This document shows positions 17,839-26,801 of a stretch of DNA of 64,000 nt, one piece after another (the first letter of the stretch is position 1; the number at the start of each line of letters is the position of its first letter). This DNA comes from Sediminibacterium ginsengisoli (GTDB lineage: Bacteria; Bacteroidota; Bacteroidia; Chitinophagales; Chitinophagaceae), in the NCBI RefSeq assembly GCF_900167075.1, contig NZ_FUWH01000006.1:186001-250000 (forward strand). The letters run 5' to 3'. The position numbers were made by a program, and so were the translations under genes. The notes beneath the pieces were generated by a model, which saw nothing but the letters and a program-made list of their open reading frames with translations, did no database searches and was not told the origin of the DNA.

Positions 17839-18777
17839 TTACTGCAACTTCTTTTCGATCAGGTAGGTGTTCCTTTCGGCTGAATTGCGCGTAACGAGCT
17901 CGGCAACAAAACCGGTAAGGAAAAGCTGTACACCTATGATCATGGTAGTGAGTGCTATATAAAAGCTTGGCCTGTTGGTCAGCGCAAAATCAGGCAATGC
18001 AAACTTTCCGATGATCAGGTAGATGCTGGCAATAAAACCGATAAGAAAGAATACCGTGCCCAGCAATCCGAAGAACTGCATCGGCTTCTTACCGAATTTT
18101 CCGAGGAACATGATGGTTCCCAGGTCCAGAAAGCCATTCACAAATCTTTGCCAGCCGAATTTGGTTACGCCGTATTTCCGCGGCCGGTGTTCTACTACTT
18201 TTTCTCCGATCTTCCTGAAGCCGCTCCATTTGGCGAGGATCGGGATATACCGGTGCATTTCGCCGAATACTTCTATGCTTTTTACTACTTTTTTCTTGTA
18301 AGCTTTCAGTCCGCAATTGAAATCATGCAGTATAATACCGGAACTTCTCCTGGCTACTGCATTGAAAAGCTTGGATGGAAGGTTTTTGGTAAGCGTATTG
18401 TCGTAACGTTTCTTTTTCCAGCCGCTCACCATATCATAACCGTCTTCCAGGATCATGCGCCTGAGTTCAGGGATTTCGTCTGGAGAGTCCTGCATGTCTG
18501 CATCCATCGTAATGATCACATTGCCCTGCGCTGCTTTGAAGCCTTCGTTCAGGGCAGCTGATTTACCATAATTCCGCTGGAAGCGGATGCCCTTGAAATG
18601 AGGGTTTTTCCGGTGTATGGATTCAACCACTTCCCAGCTGTTATCGGTACTGCCATCATCTACCAGCCACACTTCGTAGGAGAGCTGGTTTGCGTTGACA
18701 ACATTCTCTATCCAGCTGCACAATTCCGGCAGTGATTCGTCTTCATTAAACAAGGGTACTACTATAGATACGTCCAT
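17839..18777 (-). CDS. Glycosyltransferase family 2, DPM1/ArnC-like, with C-terminal membrane anchor
   Basis: This 312-residue protein has an N-terminal GT-A fold with VSIVVPLFNEDESLPEL, the VDDGSTDNS nucleotide-binding motif and the DADMQDSPDEIPEL metal-binding DxD region. Two hydrophobic segments follow in the last 80 residues (FFGLLGTVFFLIGFIASIYL and the LTTMIIGVQLFLTGF stretch). Such enzymes attach a sugar to polyprenyl phosphate at the inner membrane. It starts 10 bases after the DUF4199 gene and is followed closely by a GT4 gene. Confidence 0.88.
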   Translation of the reverse strand: MDVSIVVPLFNEDESLPELCSWIENVVNANQLSYEVWLVDDGSTDNSWEVVESIHRKNPHFKGIRFQRNYGKSAALNEGFKAAQGNVIITMDADMQDSPDEIPELRRMILEDGYDMVSGWKKKRYDNTLTKNLPSKLFNAVARRSSGIILHDFNCGLKAYKKKVVKSIEVFGEMHRYIPILAKWSGFRKIGEKVVEHRPRKYGVTKFGWQRFVNGFLDLGTIMFLGKFGKKPMQFFGLLGTVFFLIGFIASIYLIIGKFALPDFALTNRPSFYIALTTMIIGVQLFLTGFVAELVTRNSAERNTYLIEKKLQ

Positions 18778-18787
18778 GCTGAGCTGA

Positions 18788-19321
18788 TTAATCTGTAAAC
18801 TTCTCTTCCTTACGGATGATCAGGGTGATCAAAAGGGCTTTGATAAAATCCCAGATCAGGCCAATTCCCGTTCCCAGGAAAATTTTACCGATACCGGTTT
18901 CTTTTGAACCCTCTTCGGTTTTTTTAAGCTGTTTTGCCATTTCCTCTTCGTTGGCACCGAAACGTGCCATCATGGCCCGTGTCTTTTCGAGCGCTATCTG
19001 CATGGATTTTTGCGTAAGTTCTTTGTCGATCAGGTTATACAGTACATAAGTAGCCACCGCAACAAGTATAGCTGCCACAACATAAGAGAAGAATGAAAAT
19101 TTCAATGCCTCTGCAAAAGGCAGGTAACCCCCGTTCTGTTTCCTTAACTGGAAACCGCCGATGAGTATGATCGCGATCATATAGGGCAGAAAATTACCCC
19201 AGAAGCTGACCGATACAAATGTATTCAGCCCCATAGCCCATGATCCGTACATGATCACAATGGCGAGCAGTCCGCAGATTGCGCCGTATTTTGCACCTTC
19301 GTTCAGTACATTGACTTTCAT
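18788..19321 (-). CDS. DUF4199-family membrane protein
   Basis: This 177-residue protein has four hydrophobic segments (GAICGLLAIVIMYGSWAMG, FLPYMIAIILIGG, FSFFSYVVAAILVAVATYVL and the C-terminal GTGIGLIWDFIKALLITLII), with a charged helical linker between the third and fourth. This is the DUF4199 pattern common in Bacteroidota. Function is unknown. It lies between the dihydroorotase-like gene and the GT2 gene, with gaps of 14 and 10 bases, so it is probably in the same transcript. Confidence 0.8.
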   Translation of the reverse strand: MKVNVLNEGAKYGAICGLLAIVIMYGSWAMGLNTFVSVSFWGNFLPYMIAIILIGGFQLRKQNGGYLPFAEALKFSFFSYVVAAILVAVATYVLYNLIDKELTQKSMQIALEKTRAMMARFGANEEEMAKQLKKTEEGSKETGIGKIFLGTGIGLIWDFIKALLITLIIRKEEKFTD

Positions 19322-19335
19322 ATAAGCTGTTTTAG

Positions 19336-20601
19336 TTAGTTTAAAGTTAACTGTCCTTTATGTATAATTCCGAAAACTTTTCCTTTCAGTTCCCGATCCA
19401 TAAAAGGAGAGTTGGCTGAGCGGCTGCGGTTTGTTTCTTTGGTCAGCACTGTTTCACCATTCCTGCTGAAGAGGGTCAGTTCCGCCGGCTGCCCTTCGGC
19501 AAGTTGCAGTTCCGGTAACGCGAAGATATTACGGGCATTGCTGCTGAAAAGCTTTACCAGCCTGTCATTGCTGACCTCCGGCAATACCGTGTTGATGGCG
19601 GCAAATGCGGTCTGTAACCCGATCATACCCGGCTTTGCATATTCGAATTCACAGGTTTTGGCATCCCAGTCCTGCGGCAGGTGGTGCGATGCGATACATT
19701 CAACGTGTCCTCCGGTTACAGCTTCACGCAAAGCCATCATGTCTGCACGGCTTCTCAGCGGCGGGGATACTTTGAGGTTGGTATCGTACGACTGTATATC
19801 CTCGTCACAGAAAAACAGGTGATAGGGGGTAACGCTGCAGGTGATATCGAGTCCTTCTTTACGTGCTTCAGCAATCAGCTCTATTCCTTTTTGTGTGGAA
19901 ACACCTGTAAAATGAAGCTTTGAACCGGTATAACGCAGCAGATCGAGATCTCTTTTGATCATGATCTCTTCTGCTATGGCCGGTAAGCCCGGCAGGCCGA
20001 GCCTGGTAGAAATGATGCCTTCATTGACCAAGCCGCCGGAGTTGATGCTGGTATCTACCGGAACCTGTATCAGTACACCGCTGAATGCTTTCACATACTG
20101 CAGTGCTTTGAGGAAAAGGCCGGCCGACTGAACCGTATGAAGTCCGTCTGAAAATGCAACCGCACCGCTGTTGCGCATATCATAGAGTTCGGCGAGGTCT
20201 TTGCCTTCTGCTTTTTTGGTAACGGCGCCGATAGGATGGATGTCTGCAGGCAGCTGAGTGCTGGCGCGGACAATATATTCAACAGTACTTTTATTATCGA
20301 CTACAGGCTTTGTATCAGGGATCACAAAAACCCTTGTAAAACCACCTGCCGCAGCTGCTGCAGCACCGCTCTGAAGGGTTTCGCGGTGTTCGAGACCCGG
20401 GTCGCAGAAATGAGAAAAAGAATCGACCCAGCCAGTGGAGGCGAGTAAACCTTTTGCATCAACAATTGTTTCATCTCCCTGCTCCGGGATGGAATCCGCT
20501 ACCCGGACAATCTGTGAACCATCAACTAAAATATCTTTTACCAGACCATTGAACGCGGATGCCGGATCGGCAATCTCAACTTGCCTTAGGAGGATCTTCA
20601 T
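19336..20601 (-). CDS. Dihydroorotase-like protein, probably non-catalytic (PyrC'-type)
   Basis: This 421-residue amidohydrolase-fold protein aligns with class I dihydroorotase, but the active site is degraded. The family's DxHVHxREPG reads VDSFSHFCDPG, MPNTxP reads IPDTKP, the HxED region reads VPVDTS, HVST reads TGVST, TPHHL reads TPYHL, and TDHAPH reads ASHHLP. Thus most zinc ligands, the substrate arginine and the catalytic aspartate are missing. Such PyrC' proteins are known as structural partners of aspartate transcarbamoylase. The start is the ATG at 20599-20601 (MKILLRQVEI), preceded on the minus strand by a weak AG-rich stretch; the frame runs open further, but only across the tRNA gene. 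It heads the minus-strand glycan run. Confidence 0.85.
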   Translation of the reverse strand: MKILLRQVEIADPASAFNGLVKDILVDGSQIVRVADSIPEQGDETIVDAKGLLASTGWVDSFSHFCDPGLEHRETLQSGAAAAAAGGFTRVFVIPDTKPVVDNKSTVEYIVRASTQLPADIHPIGAVTKKAEGKDLAELYDMRNSGAVAFSDGLHTVQSAGLFLKALQYVKAFSGVLIQVPVDTSINSGGLVNEGIISTRLGLPGLPAIAEEIMIKRDLDLLRYTGSKLHFTGVSTQKGIELIAEARKEGLDITCSVTPYHLFFCDEDIQSYDTNLKVSPPLRSRADMMALREAVTGGHVECIASHHLPQDWDAKTCEFEYAKPGMIGLQTAFAAINTVLPEVSNDRLVKLFSSNARNIFALPELQLAEGQPAELTLFSRNGETVLTKETNRSRSANSPFMDRELKGKVFGIIHKGQLTLN

Positions 20602-20652
20602 GTAGCGGTTATAAAATTTTGTGCAATATAATCTGATTTTTTGTTTTAGCCC

Positions 20653-20660
20653 TATATTTG
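20653..20660 (+). promoter_or_regulatory. Putative -7 box for the tRNA gene (TATATTTG)
   Basis: This is an exact TAnnTTTG match 63 bases upstream of the tRNA, followed by C as is common in this phylum. A properly spaced -33 box is not obvious. Confidence 0.4.
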
Positions 20661-20723
20661 CACCCCGGTTAACAGGAATGATGTTGTTAAAATGACAACA
20701 GAAACTTCTGAAAACCAATTGTT

Positions 20724-20797
20724 CGGGAAGTGGCGCAGCCCGGTAGCGCACTTGTATGGGGTGCAAGGGGTCGCAAGTTCGAATCTTGTCTTCCCGA
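20724..20797 (+). tRNA. tRNA-Pro (anticodon GGG)
   Basis: A full cloverleaf can be drawn. The acceptor arms are CGGGAAG and CTTCCCG, the D-stem is GCGC/GCGC, the anticodon stem is CTTGT/GCAAG around the loop ATGGGGT (anticodon at 20758-20760, G at position 37), and the T-arm holds TTCGAAT. The discriminator base is A. The CGG start of the acceptor stem and G37 are typical of proline tRNAs. Confidence 0.93.
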
Positions 20798-20801
20798 CCC
20801 A

Positions 20802-20836
20802 GCCCGCCGAAGCTCCAGCGAAGGCGGGCTTTTTTT
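20802..20836 (+). terminator. Rho-independent terminator after tRNA-Pro
   Basis: The arms GCCCGCC and GGCGGGC are perfect, with a 14-base loop, and a run of T follows directly. It ends the tRNA transcript. Confidence 0.85.
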
Positions 20837-21109
20837 ATGCCTGCCCAAATCGTTTCTCTGGTTAAGCATAAATCCAGCACAGGCAATAACCTTCTCATAT
20901 TATTTTTCGGCACTTTCTGCAACGCAGGTATTGATCAAGGCCGCAGGTAAATATTGCCTGTAAATGGAGCACATGCATGCTACCATCAATAAATAATTTA
21001 TGCAACAATGATGCGAATTGAATAGAAATGATATATTTGCAACGGTATTGCAAAATGAAATGATCGTGAATTGAAACAAGAACGGGTTGTACAGTCTTAA
21101 AAAACTCAT

Positions 21110-21442
21110 GTGAATACGAGAACAACATCATTCTTCAAATGTTTGACAGCCATGGTGCTGTTATTGTTGTTTACTGGTATCCACCTTGTAAAGAGCTTTC
21201 ACCATCATTGCAGCAAAAGCTGGCAAAGTGAGTGTTTTTCAACTTTGGCGGGCCAGCAGAATAAGCAGGGGTGCAGTATCTGCCAGTTTCATTTTGCAAA
21301 AGACGGAAATACAGTTCCGGAGATATTTGTAATTGATTTCCCGGTAGCCTTCTGCGATACGTTTGTATCATTTATTCCTGCAGTTGTTCCTTCGAATGAA
21401 GAAGCGAATATTGTGCTGCGCGGACCTCCCGGTCTGATCTGA
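21110..21442 (+). CDS. Small Cys/His-rich exported protein next to a TonB receptor
   Basis: This 110-residue protein has an N-terminal hydrophobic segment (MVLLLLFTGIHLVKSF) followed by HHHC, SEC and CSICQFHF, a plausible metal-binding pattern, and a C-terminus ending in LRGPPGLI. Proteins of this shape often precede TonB-dependent receptors in Bacteroidota. The start is uncertain: the frame opens at a GTG at 21110, and an ATG 14 codons later would still keep the hydrophobic segment. It lies about 100 bases before the receptor. A metal-sensing or chaperone role is inferred, not shown. Confidence 0.6.
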   Translation: MNTRTTSFFKCLTAMVLLLLFTGIHLVKSFHHHCSKSWQSECFSTLAGQQNKQGCSICQFHFAKDGNTVPEIFVIDFPVAFCDTFVSFIPAVVPSNEEANIVLRGPPGLI

Positions 21443-21544
21443 TCCACCTACTGTTTACATGTAACCCAGGCTCACTGCACAGGCATTGTTATGCTGTTGT
21501 GCCAGTCTGTTCCATTATTAACTCATCAATACTGCTTATTTATC

Positions 21545-23902
21545 ATGACACGTTTTTGCATGTTACTGCTATGCTTTTTCTGTGCCGCAGCCATTTCTGC
21601 ACAGAAATCTGTTTTAAAAGGGGCCATACAGGATACCGCGCAGCAACCTATTTCCGGTATCATCATTCAATTGCAGGGTACGCGTTTACAAACGCTTACT
21701 GATCAGTCCGGCAATTTTTCTTTCACACAAATTCCGGCCGGTAATTATACAATTGTAGCATCGGGTATCGGGTATGTTGCCAGTAAACAGAACATTTCGA
21801 TCGGGGAGGGACAAACTTACCAGATCTATTTACGATTGGATGTATTACACCGCACACTTACAGAAGTGACCGTTTTAAGCCGTATCGGAAAAGAGAAAGT
21901 GAATGCCCTTACCAGGAACAATACTGCCTTGCGGGATCTGCCGCAGGGTGTGCAGTCTGTAGACAGAAATGTATTGAACGATCAGCAGGCATTTTCTTTT
22001 GACGAAGCTTTGAAAAATGTTGCGGGGCTTACAGCCACTGATTTTTACGGTGGATTTTCATCGCGCGGATTTACAACCAGCGCAAGCGCAATCACAACCA
22101 ACGGTATTGTTGGTTCGCCTTACCCTGAGGGCCAGCTTGCCCTGCTAGGCAATATTGAAAAAGTAGAAGTAATTCATGGCCCTTCCGCCAGCCTGAACGG
22201 CCCCGGGGCTTTGGGCGGCAATATCAATCTGGTAACCAAACAGCCGAAGAAATATACAGCCATCAATTCTTCTGTTTCGGGAGGTTCATTCAACCTGTTC
22301 CGTGTACAGGCTGATGTTACAGGTAGTCTTACCAAAAACAAAAAACTCTATTTCCTTGCCGGTACCGGATTACAGAATGGCGGGAAATTTACTCGCGATT
22401 ACAATTACAGGAGTTTTCAGTTATACGGCTCCGTAAAATGGGAGATCGCCAAAAGCGCCAGCTGGCAGGTCAATTTCAACTATATCAATGACGATGCCAG
22501 CAATAACTACCAGCCCCGTGTTCCGATCTACAACACCCGGAATACCGACAGCATGTTCCTCGTGCCTTACACATTTAGTCCTGGAAAAGACAGCTATTAT
22601 AAAGGAAACAATATCCAGATCCAATCTCTCTTCGATCAAAGTCTCGGCAAAAACTGGAAAATGGGACTGTTACTGGCATACAACGAAGGCCGGGCCGAAC
22701 GGGCACAGTATACAGCATCCGGATTTGTAAGTCTTGCGGATAATACAGTTATCAGATCCTACAGCTGGCAAAAGATTTATTCGCCTAAAACGACTGTAAA
22801 CCTATATGCTACCGGTAAAGTAAAAACAGGTGCTGTGATACATAACCTTACCATTGGCGGAGACCTCATGGATTCGTACAGCAATTATCCGGATGGACTT
22901 TTACAATACGCTGCTAAAAAGATCAATGTTTATTCCGGAGCTGATGATCCGCATTATGATTCCACAGGAATGACCATGTATTACAATACAAGGATCGAAA
23001 GGTTCAAATACAATACACTTGGCGCATACATCATGGACCATGTTGAGATTACGCCGAAACTTAAAGTACTGGCTTCACTGCGTTTGAATAATTATCACCG
23101 CACTTATTTCGCCATCAGGCAGGACGGCACGTTGCAGAACGATGAGAAACCACTGGATACAAAAAACCTGTCGCCCCGGTTTGGCATTGTTTACCAGCCT
23201 GTGCGCACCGTATCAGTTTATGCGGATTATAACGAAGGTTTTATTCCGCATTCCGGTAATTATGCAGAATATGGCGGACCGTTTGAGCCTGAAACTTCCA
23301 AACAATACGAAGTCGGATTCAAAGGCGATTTTTTCCAGGGTAATTTTCAGCCCTTCCTGAGTATTTATCAGCTCACGAAATGGAACGTGTTACAGGCTTC
23401 GCCCACACCAACGCAACCCAACCGCCAGGAAGCGATCGGTGCTGTCAGAAGTCGTGGTGTTGAAATGGGTATTAAAGGCAGCCTGCTTTCCAATCTTTAT
23501 GTAACACTTAATTACAACTACAACATGACCATGATCACGGAAGCAAAGAAGCCTGAAGATATAGGTCAGCGTTTTGCCAATACGCCCACCAGTAGTGCCA
23601 ATGGCTGGTTTAAATACAGCTTTAACAATACAATTTTCAAAGGACTTTTCGCAGGAGGTGGATTCCAGTATGTGGGCAGCCGTTTTTTCAGCAATGTAAA
23701 AACCAATAACCTTACCCCGCTCGTGATGCCGGAATATACTGTGTTTGATGCCTTTCTGGGGTACCGTATCAGGCAATACGCATTGCAGGTGAATGCCAAT
23801 AATCTTGCAGACAAACGTTATGCTGCAAGCGGGATATCCAATTCTTATACGCCGGGTATGCCTAGAAACATCATCGTAACGTTCAGTTGCTCATTCCGCT
23901 AA
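21545..23902 (+). CDS. TonB-dependent receptor (siderophore type)
   Basis: This 785-residue outer-membrane receptor starts with a signal peptide (MTRFCMLLLCFFCAAAISAQ). A carboxypeptidase-regulatory-like beta domain follows (about residues 22-105, GAIQDTAQQPISGIIIQLQG), then the plug domain (GLTATDFYGGFSSRGF, IEKVEVIHGPSASLNGPGA) and a 22-strand barrel ending in an aromatic-rich C-terminus. The plug pattern resembles FecA/FhuE-like siderophore receptors. The ATG at 21545 is preferred over one 18 codons upstream because it places the signal peptide at the N-terminus. ABC-2 permeases, an ATPase and a flavoprotein follow, 9 or more bases apart. The ligand cannot be deduced. Confidence 0.9.
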   Translation: MTRFCMLLLCFFCAAAISAQKSVLKGAIQDTAQQPISGIIIQLQGTRLQTLTDQSGNFSFTQIPAGNYTIVASGIGYVASKQNISIGEGQTYQIYLRLDVLHRTLTEVTVLSRIGKEKVNALTRNNTALRDLPQGVQSVDRNVLNDQQAFSFDEALKNVAGLTATDFYGGFSSRGFTTSASAITTNGIVGSPYPEGQLALLGNIEKVEVIHGPSASLNGPGALGGNINLVTKQPKKYTAINSSVSGGSFNLFRVQADVTGSLTKNKKLYFLAGTGLQNGGKFTRDYNYRSFQLYGSVKWEIAKSASWQVNFNYINDDASNNYQPRVPIYNTRNTDSMFLVPYTFSPGKDSYYKGNNIQIQSLFDQSLGKNWKMGLLLAYNEGRAERAQYTASGFVSLADNTVIRSYSWQKIYSPKTTVNLYATGKVKTGAVIHNLTIGGDLMDSYSNYPDGLLQYAAKKINVYSGADDPHYDSTGMTMYYNTRIERFKYNTLGAYIMDHVEITPKLKVLASLRLNNYHRTYFAIRQDGTLQNDEKPLDTKNLSPRFGIVYQPVRTVSVYADYNEGFIPHSGNYAEYGGPFEPETSKQYEVGFKGDFFQGNFQPFLSIYQLTKWNVLQASPTPTQPNRQEAIGAVRSRGVEMGIKGSLLSNLYVTLNYNYNMTMITEAKKPEDIGQRFANTPTSSANGWFKYSFNNTIFKGLFAGGGFQYVGSRFFSNVKTNNLTPLVMPEYTVFDAFLGYRIRQYALQVNANNLADKRYAASGISNSYTPGMPRNIIVTFSCSFR

Positions 23903-23911
23903 ACCCAATCA

Positions 23912-25333
23912 ATGATGAATCAATTTTCAAATGCGCTGACCGTTGCCCGAAAAGAGTTCCGTACCAGTTTGCGTGATCGCGTTTTTTTGTTGCTGGCATT
24001 GCTGATCCTATGTCTGACCATTGCTGCATTCCTGACCGGGATGCAGCGGCACCGGGATCTGCGTGTGAAAAAGGAAAAAGCTGCAAAAATGTTCCGCGAA
24101 GAATGGGAGCACCAGCATGCCAATCCGCATTCAGCTGCCCATTTCGGGACTTATCTTTTCAAACCTGATTCATATTTAAGTATTTATGATAACGGGCTGA
24201 CCAATTTCCTCGGTAATTACTACCGCGTTGAGGCGCATCTGCAGCACGATGTGAATCAAAGCGTGGCAGAAGATACCGACAGCGAGCTCCGTTTTGGAGA
24301 ATTGTCGGTAGCAATGGTATTCCAGCTCCTTGTTCCGTTGCTGATATTATTTGTGGCATTTAATACATTGTCGCGCGAGCGTGAATCACATACTTTACGA
24401 ATGTTGCTGGTTCAGGGTGTGAAGCCTGCGTCAATCGTATGGGGAAAGATCGGTGGTGTTTACCTGCTTGTATTAGCCATTGTACTGCCGGTTATGCTGC
24501 TGATGTTTTTGCCGGTTGCTTTCGGCGGGCAATGGGTGATGACTGGCCGTTACCTTTTGTTTGCGCTGAGTTATCTCGGTTACTTTTTGATTTTTACAGT
24601 TTTGTTTGTGCTGGTTTCGGCGCTTGTAAAAAGCTCAGGTACGTCTATGGTAACAGGACTTGCTATCTGGCTGCTTTTCTGTGTGCTGATGCCTCGTTTA
24701 AGTATCAGGATCATTGATACGGCACATCCTTTACCATCGCGTTATGAGCTTAATCTTGCAATGAGTCAGGCTAACAGTAAAGGCATGGATAAAGACGGGA
24801 ACCGATCCGAGCGTTATGCCAGATACCTGGCGGAGACACTGAAAAAATATGGTGTTGATTCGGTGAAACAACTGCCGGTAAATTTCGATGGCTTATCAAT
24901 GCAGCTGGGCGAGGATTACAATGCCCGGGTTTATGAACGATATGCGGGCGATGTTGAGAAAACGATCCGGCAACAGCAACGTGATCTTGGTTTGGCGGGC
25001 TTGCTGAATCCCTATATCTCACAGCAACAGGTATCGATGGGCTTAGCAGGTACCGATTATGGCCATCACCTTGCATTTCATCACCAGGCAAAAAATTACC
25101 GTGATGAATTTGTAAGAACACTCAATATGGAACTTGCGAACAGCGGTTCGGCTTATCTCACCTACAATTACCAGGTTGGCGCTGATTTCTTTTCTAAAAT
25201 GGCAGACTTCGATTACCGTTCACCAGATACAGCCGATGCAGTAAAAACACATGCTGTATCATGGCTTGCGTTGCTGTTATGGATTGTTTTATTGTGCGTA
25301 TCGGTTCCCATTATTTCAAACAGATTAACCTGA
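23912..25333 (+). CDS. ABC-2 type permease, DUF3526 family (first)
   Basis: This 473-residue membrane protein begins with ALTVARKEFRTSLRDRVF and a first membrane segment (LLALLILCLTIAAFLTG). A large exoplasmic loop follows, then five more hydrophobic segments in the second half (LLVPLLILFVAFNTL, VYLLVLAIVLPVMLLMFL, GYFLIFTVLFVLVSALV, GLAIWLLFCVLM) and a last segment (WLALLLWIVLLCVSVPII). This matches the DUF3526 ABC-2 permeases related to NosY. It begins 9 bases after the receptor gene and is followed 4 bases later by a similar permease, so the pair probably forms a heterodimeric pore. Confidence 0.85.
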   Translation: MMNQFSNALTVARKEFRTSLRDRVFLLLALLILCLTIAAFLTGMQRHRDLRVKKEKAAKMFREEWEHQHANPHSAAHFGTYLFKPDSYLSIYDNGLTNFLGNYYRVEAHLQHDVNQSVAEDTDSELRFGELSVAMVFQLLVPLLILFVAFNTLSRERESHTLRMLLVQGVKPASIVWGKIGGVYLLVLAIVLPVMLLMFLPVAFGGQWVMTGRYLLFALSYLGYFLIFTVLFVLVSALVKSSGTSMVTGLAIWLLFCVLMPRLSIRIIDTAHPLPSRYELNLAMSQANSKGMDKDGNRSERYARYLAETLKKYGVDSVKQLPVNFDGLSMQLGEDYNARVYERYAGDVEKTIRQQQRDLGLAGLLNPYISQQQVSMGLAGTDYGHHLAFHHQAKNYRDEFVRTLNMELANSGSAYLTYNYQVGADFFSKMADFDYRSPDTADAVKTHAVSWLALLLWIVLLCVSVPIISNRLT

Positions 25334-25337
25334 TCCC

Positions 25338-26777
25338 ATGTCATTGAGAAGAATTGTTTTTGCACATGAATGGCGCCAGTTATTGCGGCAGCGATGGTTG
25401 CCAGGCGCATTGCTTATATTCCTGCTGGCAGGGTTATTATCGATCGGCACAGGGTACCGGGATATCAGGATAAGAAATATCCAGGTTGATAGTATCCGTC
25501 AGACTTCCCTGCGCGACTTTCAGAGTGTGGCATCAAAATTAGCAGATACTTCTACAGAACAGGCGAAGAAAGACGCTGCTTCCGCAGGTATGGCGGTAAT
25601 GGTGAATTTCCGGCTTCCGCAGACTGCGATTAAAGTGCCTGAGCCATTAGGGCCGCTGGCTTTGGGTATTGCCGATATTCAACCCTGGCATTATGTGGTA
25701 AAATATGTAAAGGATTATCAACCCAAAGAAGATGTTCCGGTCAATAATCCGATGAGCCTGCTCGCCGGTGGTTTTGATCTTGCTTTTGTTATCGTGTTCA
25801 TACTTCCATTGCTTGTATCGGTATTCTGTTTTTCTGTTTTCTCAGCTGAAAAGGATGCAGGCACTTTACCCATGCTGATTGTACAGGCGGGAGATATGCA
25901 CCGCATCATCCGGTTAAAATTTATTTTCCGTTTCCTGTTGCTTGCATCATGCGTGCTGGTTCTTGATGTCAGTGCTTTTGTCATCATCATACCGGTATCA
26001 GGGTTCTCATTGAAAGCTGCTCTTACCTGGACGCTGGTGAGCCTGCTTTATCTTTTATTCTGGACAGGCATTGCTTACCTGCTTGTTTCATTTAAACGGA
26101 ATGCAGCTGTAACAGGACTTTACCTTGTTGGGGCGTGGTTGCTTTTACTGATTCTGATTCCTTCGGCTTTCAATACCTATGTGCAATCCCGTTACCCTGT
26201 ACCGATGCGCGATGAAATCGCTTCTTACAGGCGGGAGCAGGGAGAAAAAATATGGGCAACTTCCCCGCGTGTATTATCAGACAGCTTTAACCGGATCTAT
26301 CCTGAATACTTATCCAGCGCGAACCCGGCAAAAGATACACTCAAACTCAGCACACGTTATGTGGCCGGATATTATGCATTGTTATCGGCGAGGATGGAGC
26401 GGAAAATGCTGCCACTTCAGCAACTGATAGACCAGCGAAACCACCGGTTCGGAGAACTTTCCCGATGGAACCCGGCACTCTCCACACAAAAGCTGTTCAG
26501 TTCTCTGGCCGGCAACGACCTTGGATCTTATACACAATTCAAACAGCAGGTAAATATGTATCAGGCGCAATGGCAGTCGGCTTTATATGCTTTTCATATC
26601 CCCGATATAAGGTTGTCGCTTGCAGATCTGAACAAGCTACCTGAATTCACTTACCAGCCAGTTGCTGTGGCAGGCGGAGAAATAGCTGCCTATATGGCGG
26701 TCATGATTGTTCTCACGTTTATTCTGCTGCTGTTTGCAGAAATACGATTTACGAAAGACAGGCTGGTATACAGATGA
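25338..26777 (+). CDS. ABC-2 type permease, DUF3526 family (second)
   Basis: This 479-residue protein has the same layout as its upstream neighbour: IVFAHEWRQLLRQRW, a first membrane segment (LPGALLIFLLAGLLSIGTG), a large outer loop, a group of membrane segments (FVIVFILPLLVSVFCFSVF, FRFLLLASCVLVLDVSAFV, LLYLLFWTGIAYLLVSF, GLYLVGAWLLLLILI), and a final one (MAVMIVLTFILLLFAEI). The two permeases differ in sequence but share architecture, as expected for ancient duplicates. The ABC ATPase follows after 24 bases. The transported substrate is unknown. Confidence 0.85.
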   Translation: MSLRRIVFAHEWRQLLRQRWLPGALLIFLLAGLLSIGTGYRDIRIRNIQVDSIRQTSLRDFQSVASKLADTSTEQAKKDAASAGMAVMVNFRLPQTAIKVPEPLGPLALGIADIQPWHYVVKYVKDYQPKEDVPVNNPMSLLAGGFDLAFVIVFILPLLVSVFCFSVFSAEKDAGTLPMLIVQAGDMHRIIRLKFIFRFLLLASCVLVLDVSAFVIIIPVSGFSLKAALTWTLVSLLYLLFWTGIAYLLVSFKRNAAVTGLYLVGAWLLLLILIPSAFNTYVQSRYPVPMRDEIASYRREQGEKIWATSPRVLSDSFNRIYPEYLSSANPAKDTLKLSTRYVAGYYALLSARMERKMLPLQQLIDQRNHRFGELSRWNPALSTQKLFSSLAGNDLGSYTQFKQQVNMYQAQWQSALYAFHIPDIRLSLADLNKLPEFTYQPVAVAGGEIAAYMAVMIVLTFILLLFAEIRFTKDRLVYR

Positions 26778-26801
26778 TACATACACTTTAAAAACATAAT
26801 T

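Noticed and set aside
20602..20922. Longer N-terminus for the dihydroorotase-like protein
   Set aside because: The extension would be read from the antisense strand of the tRNA-Pro gene.
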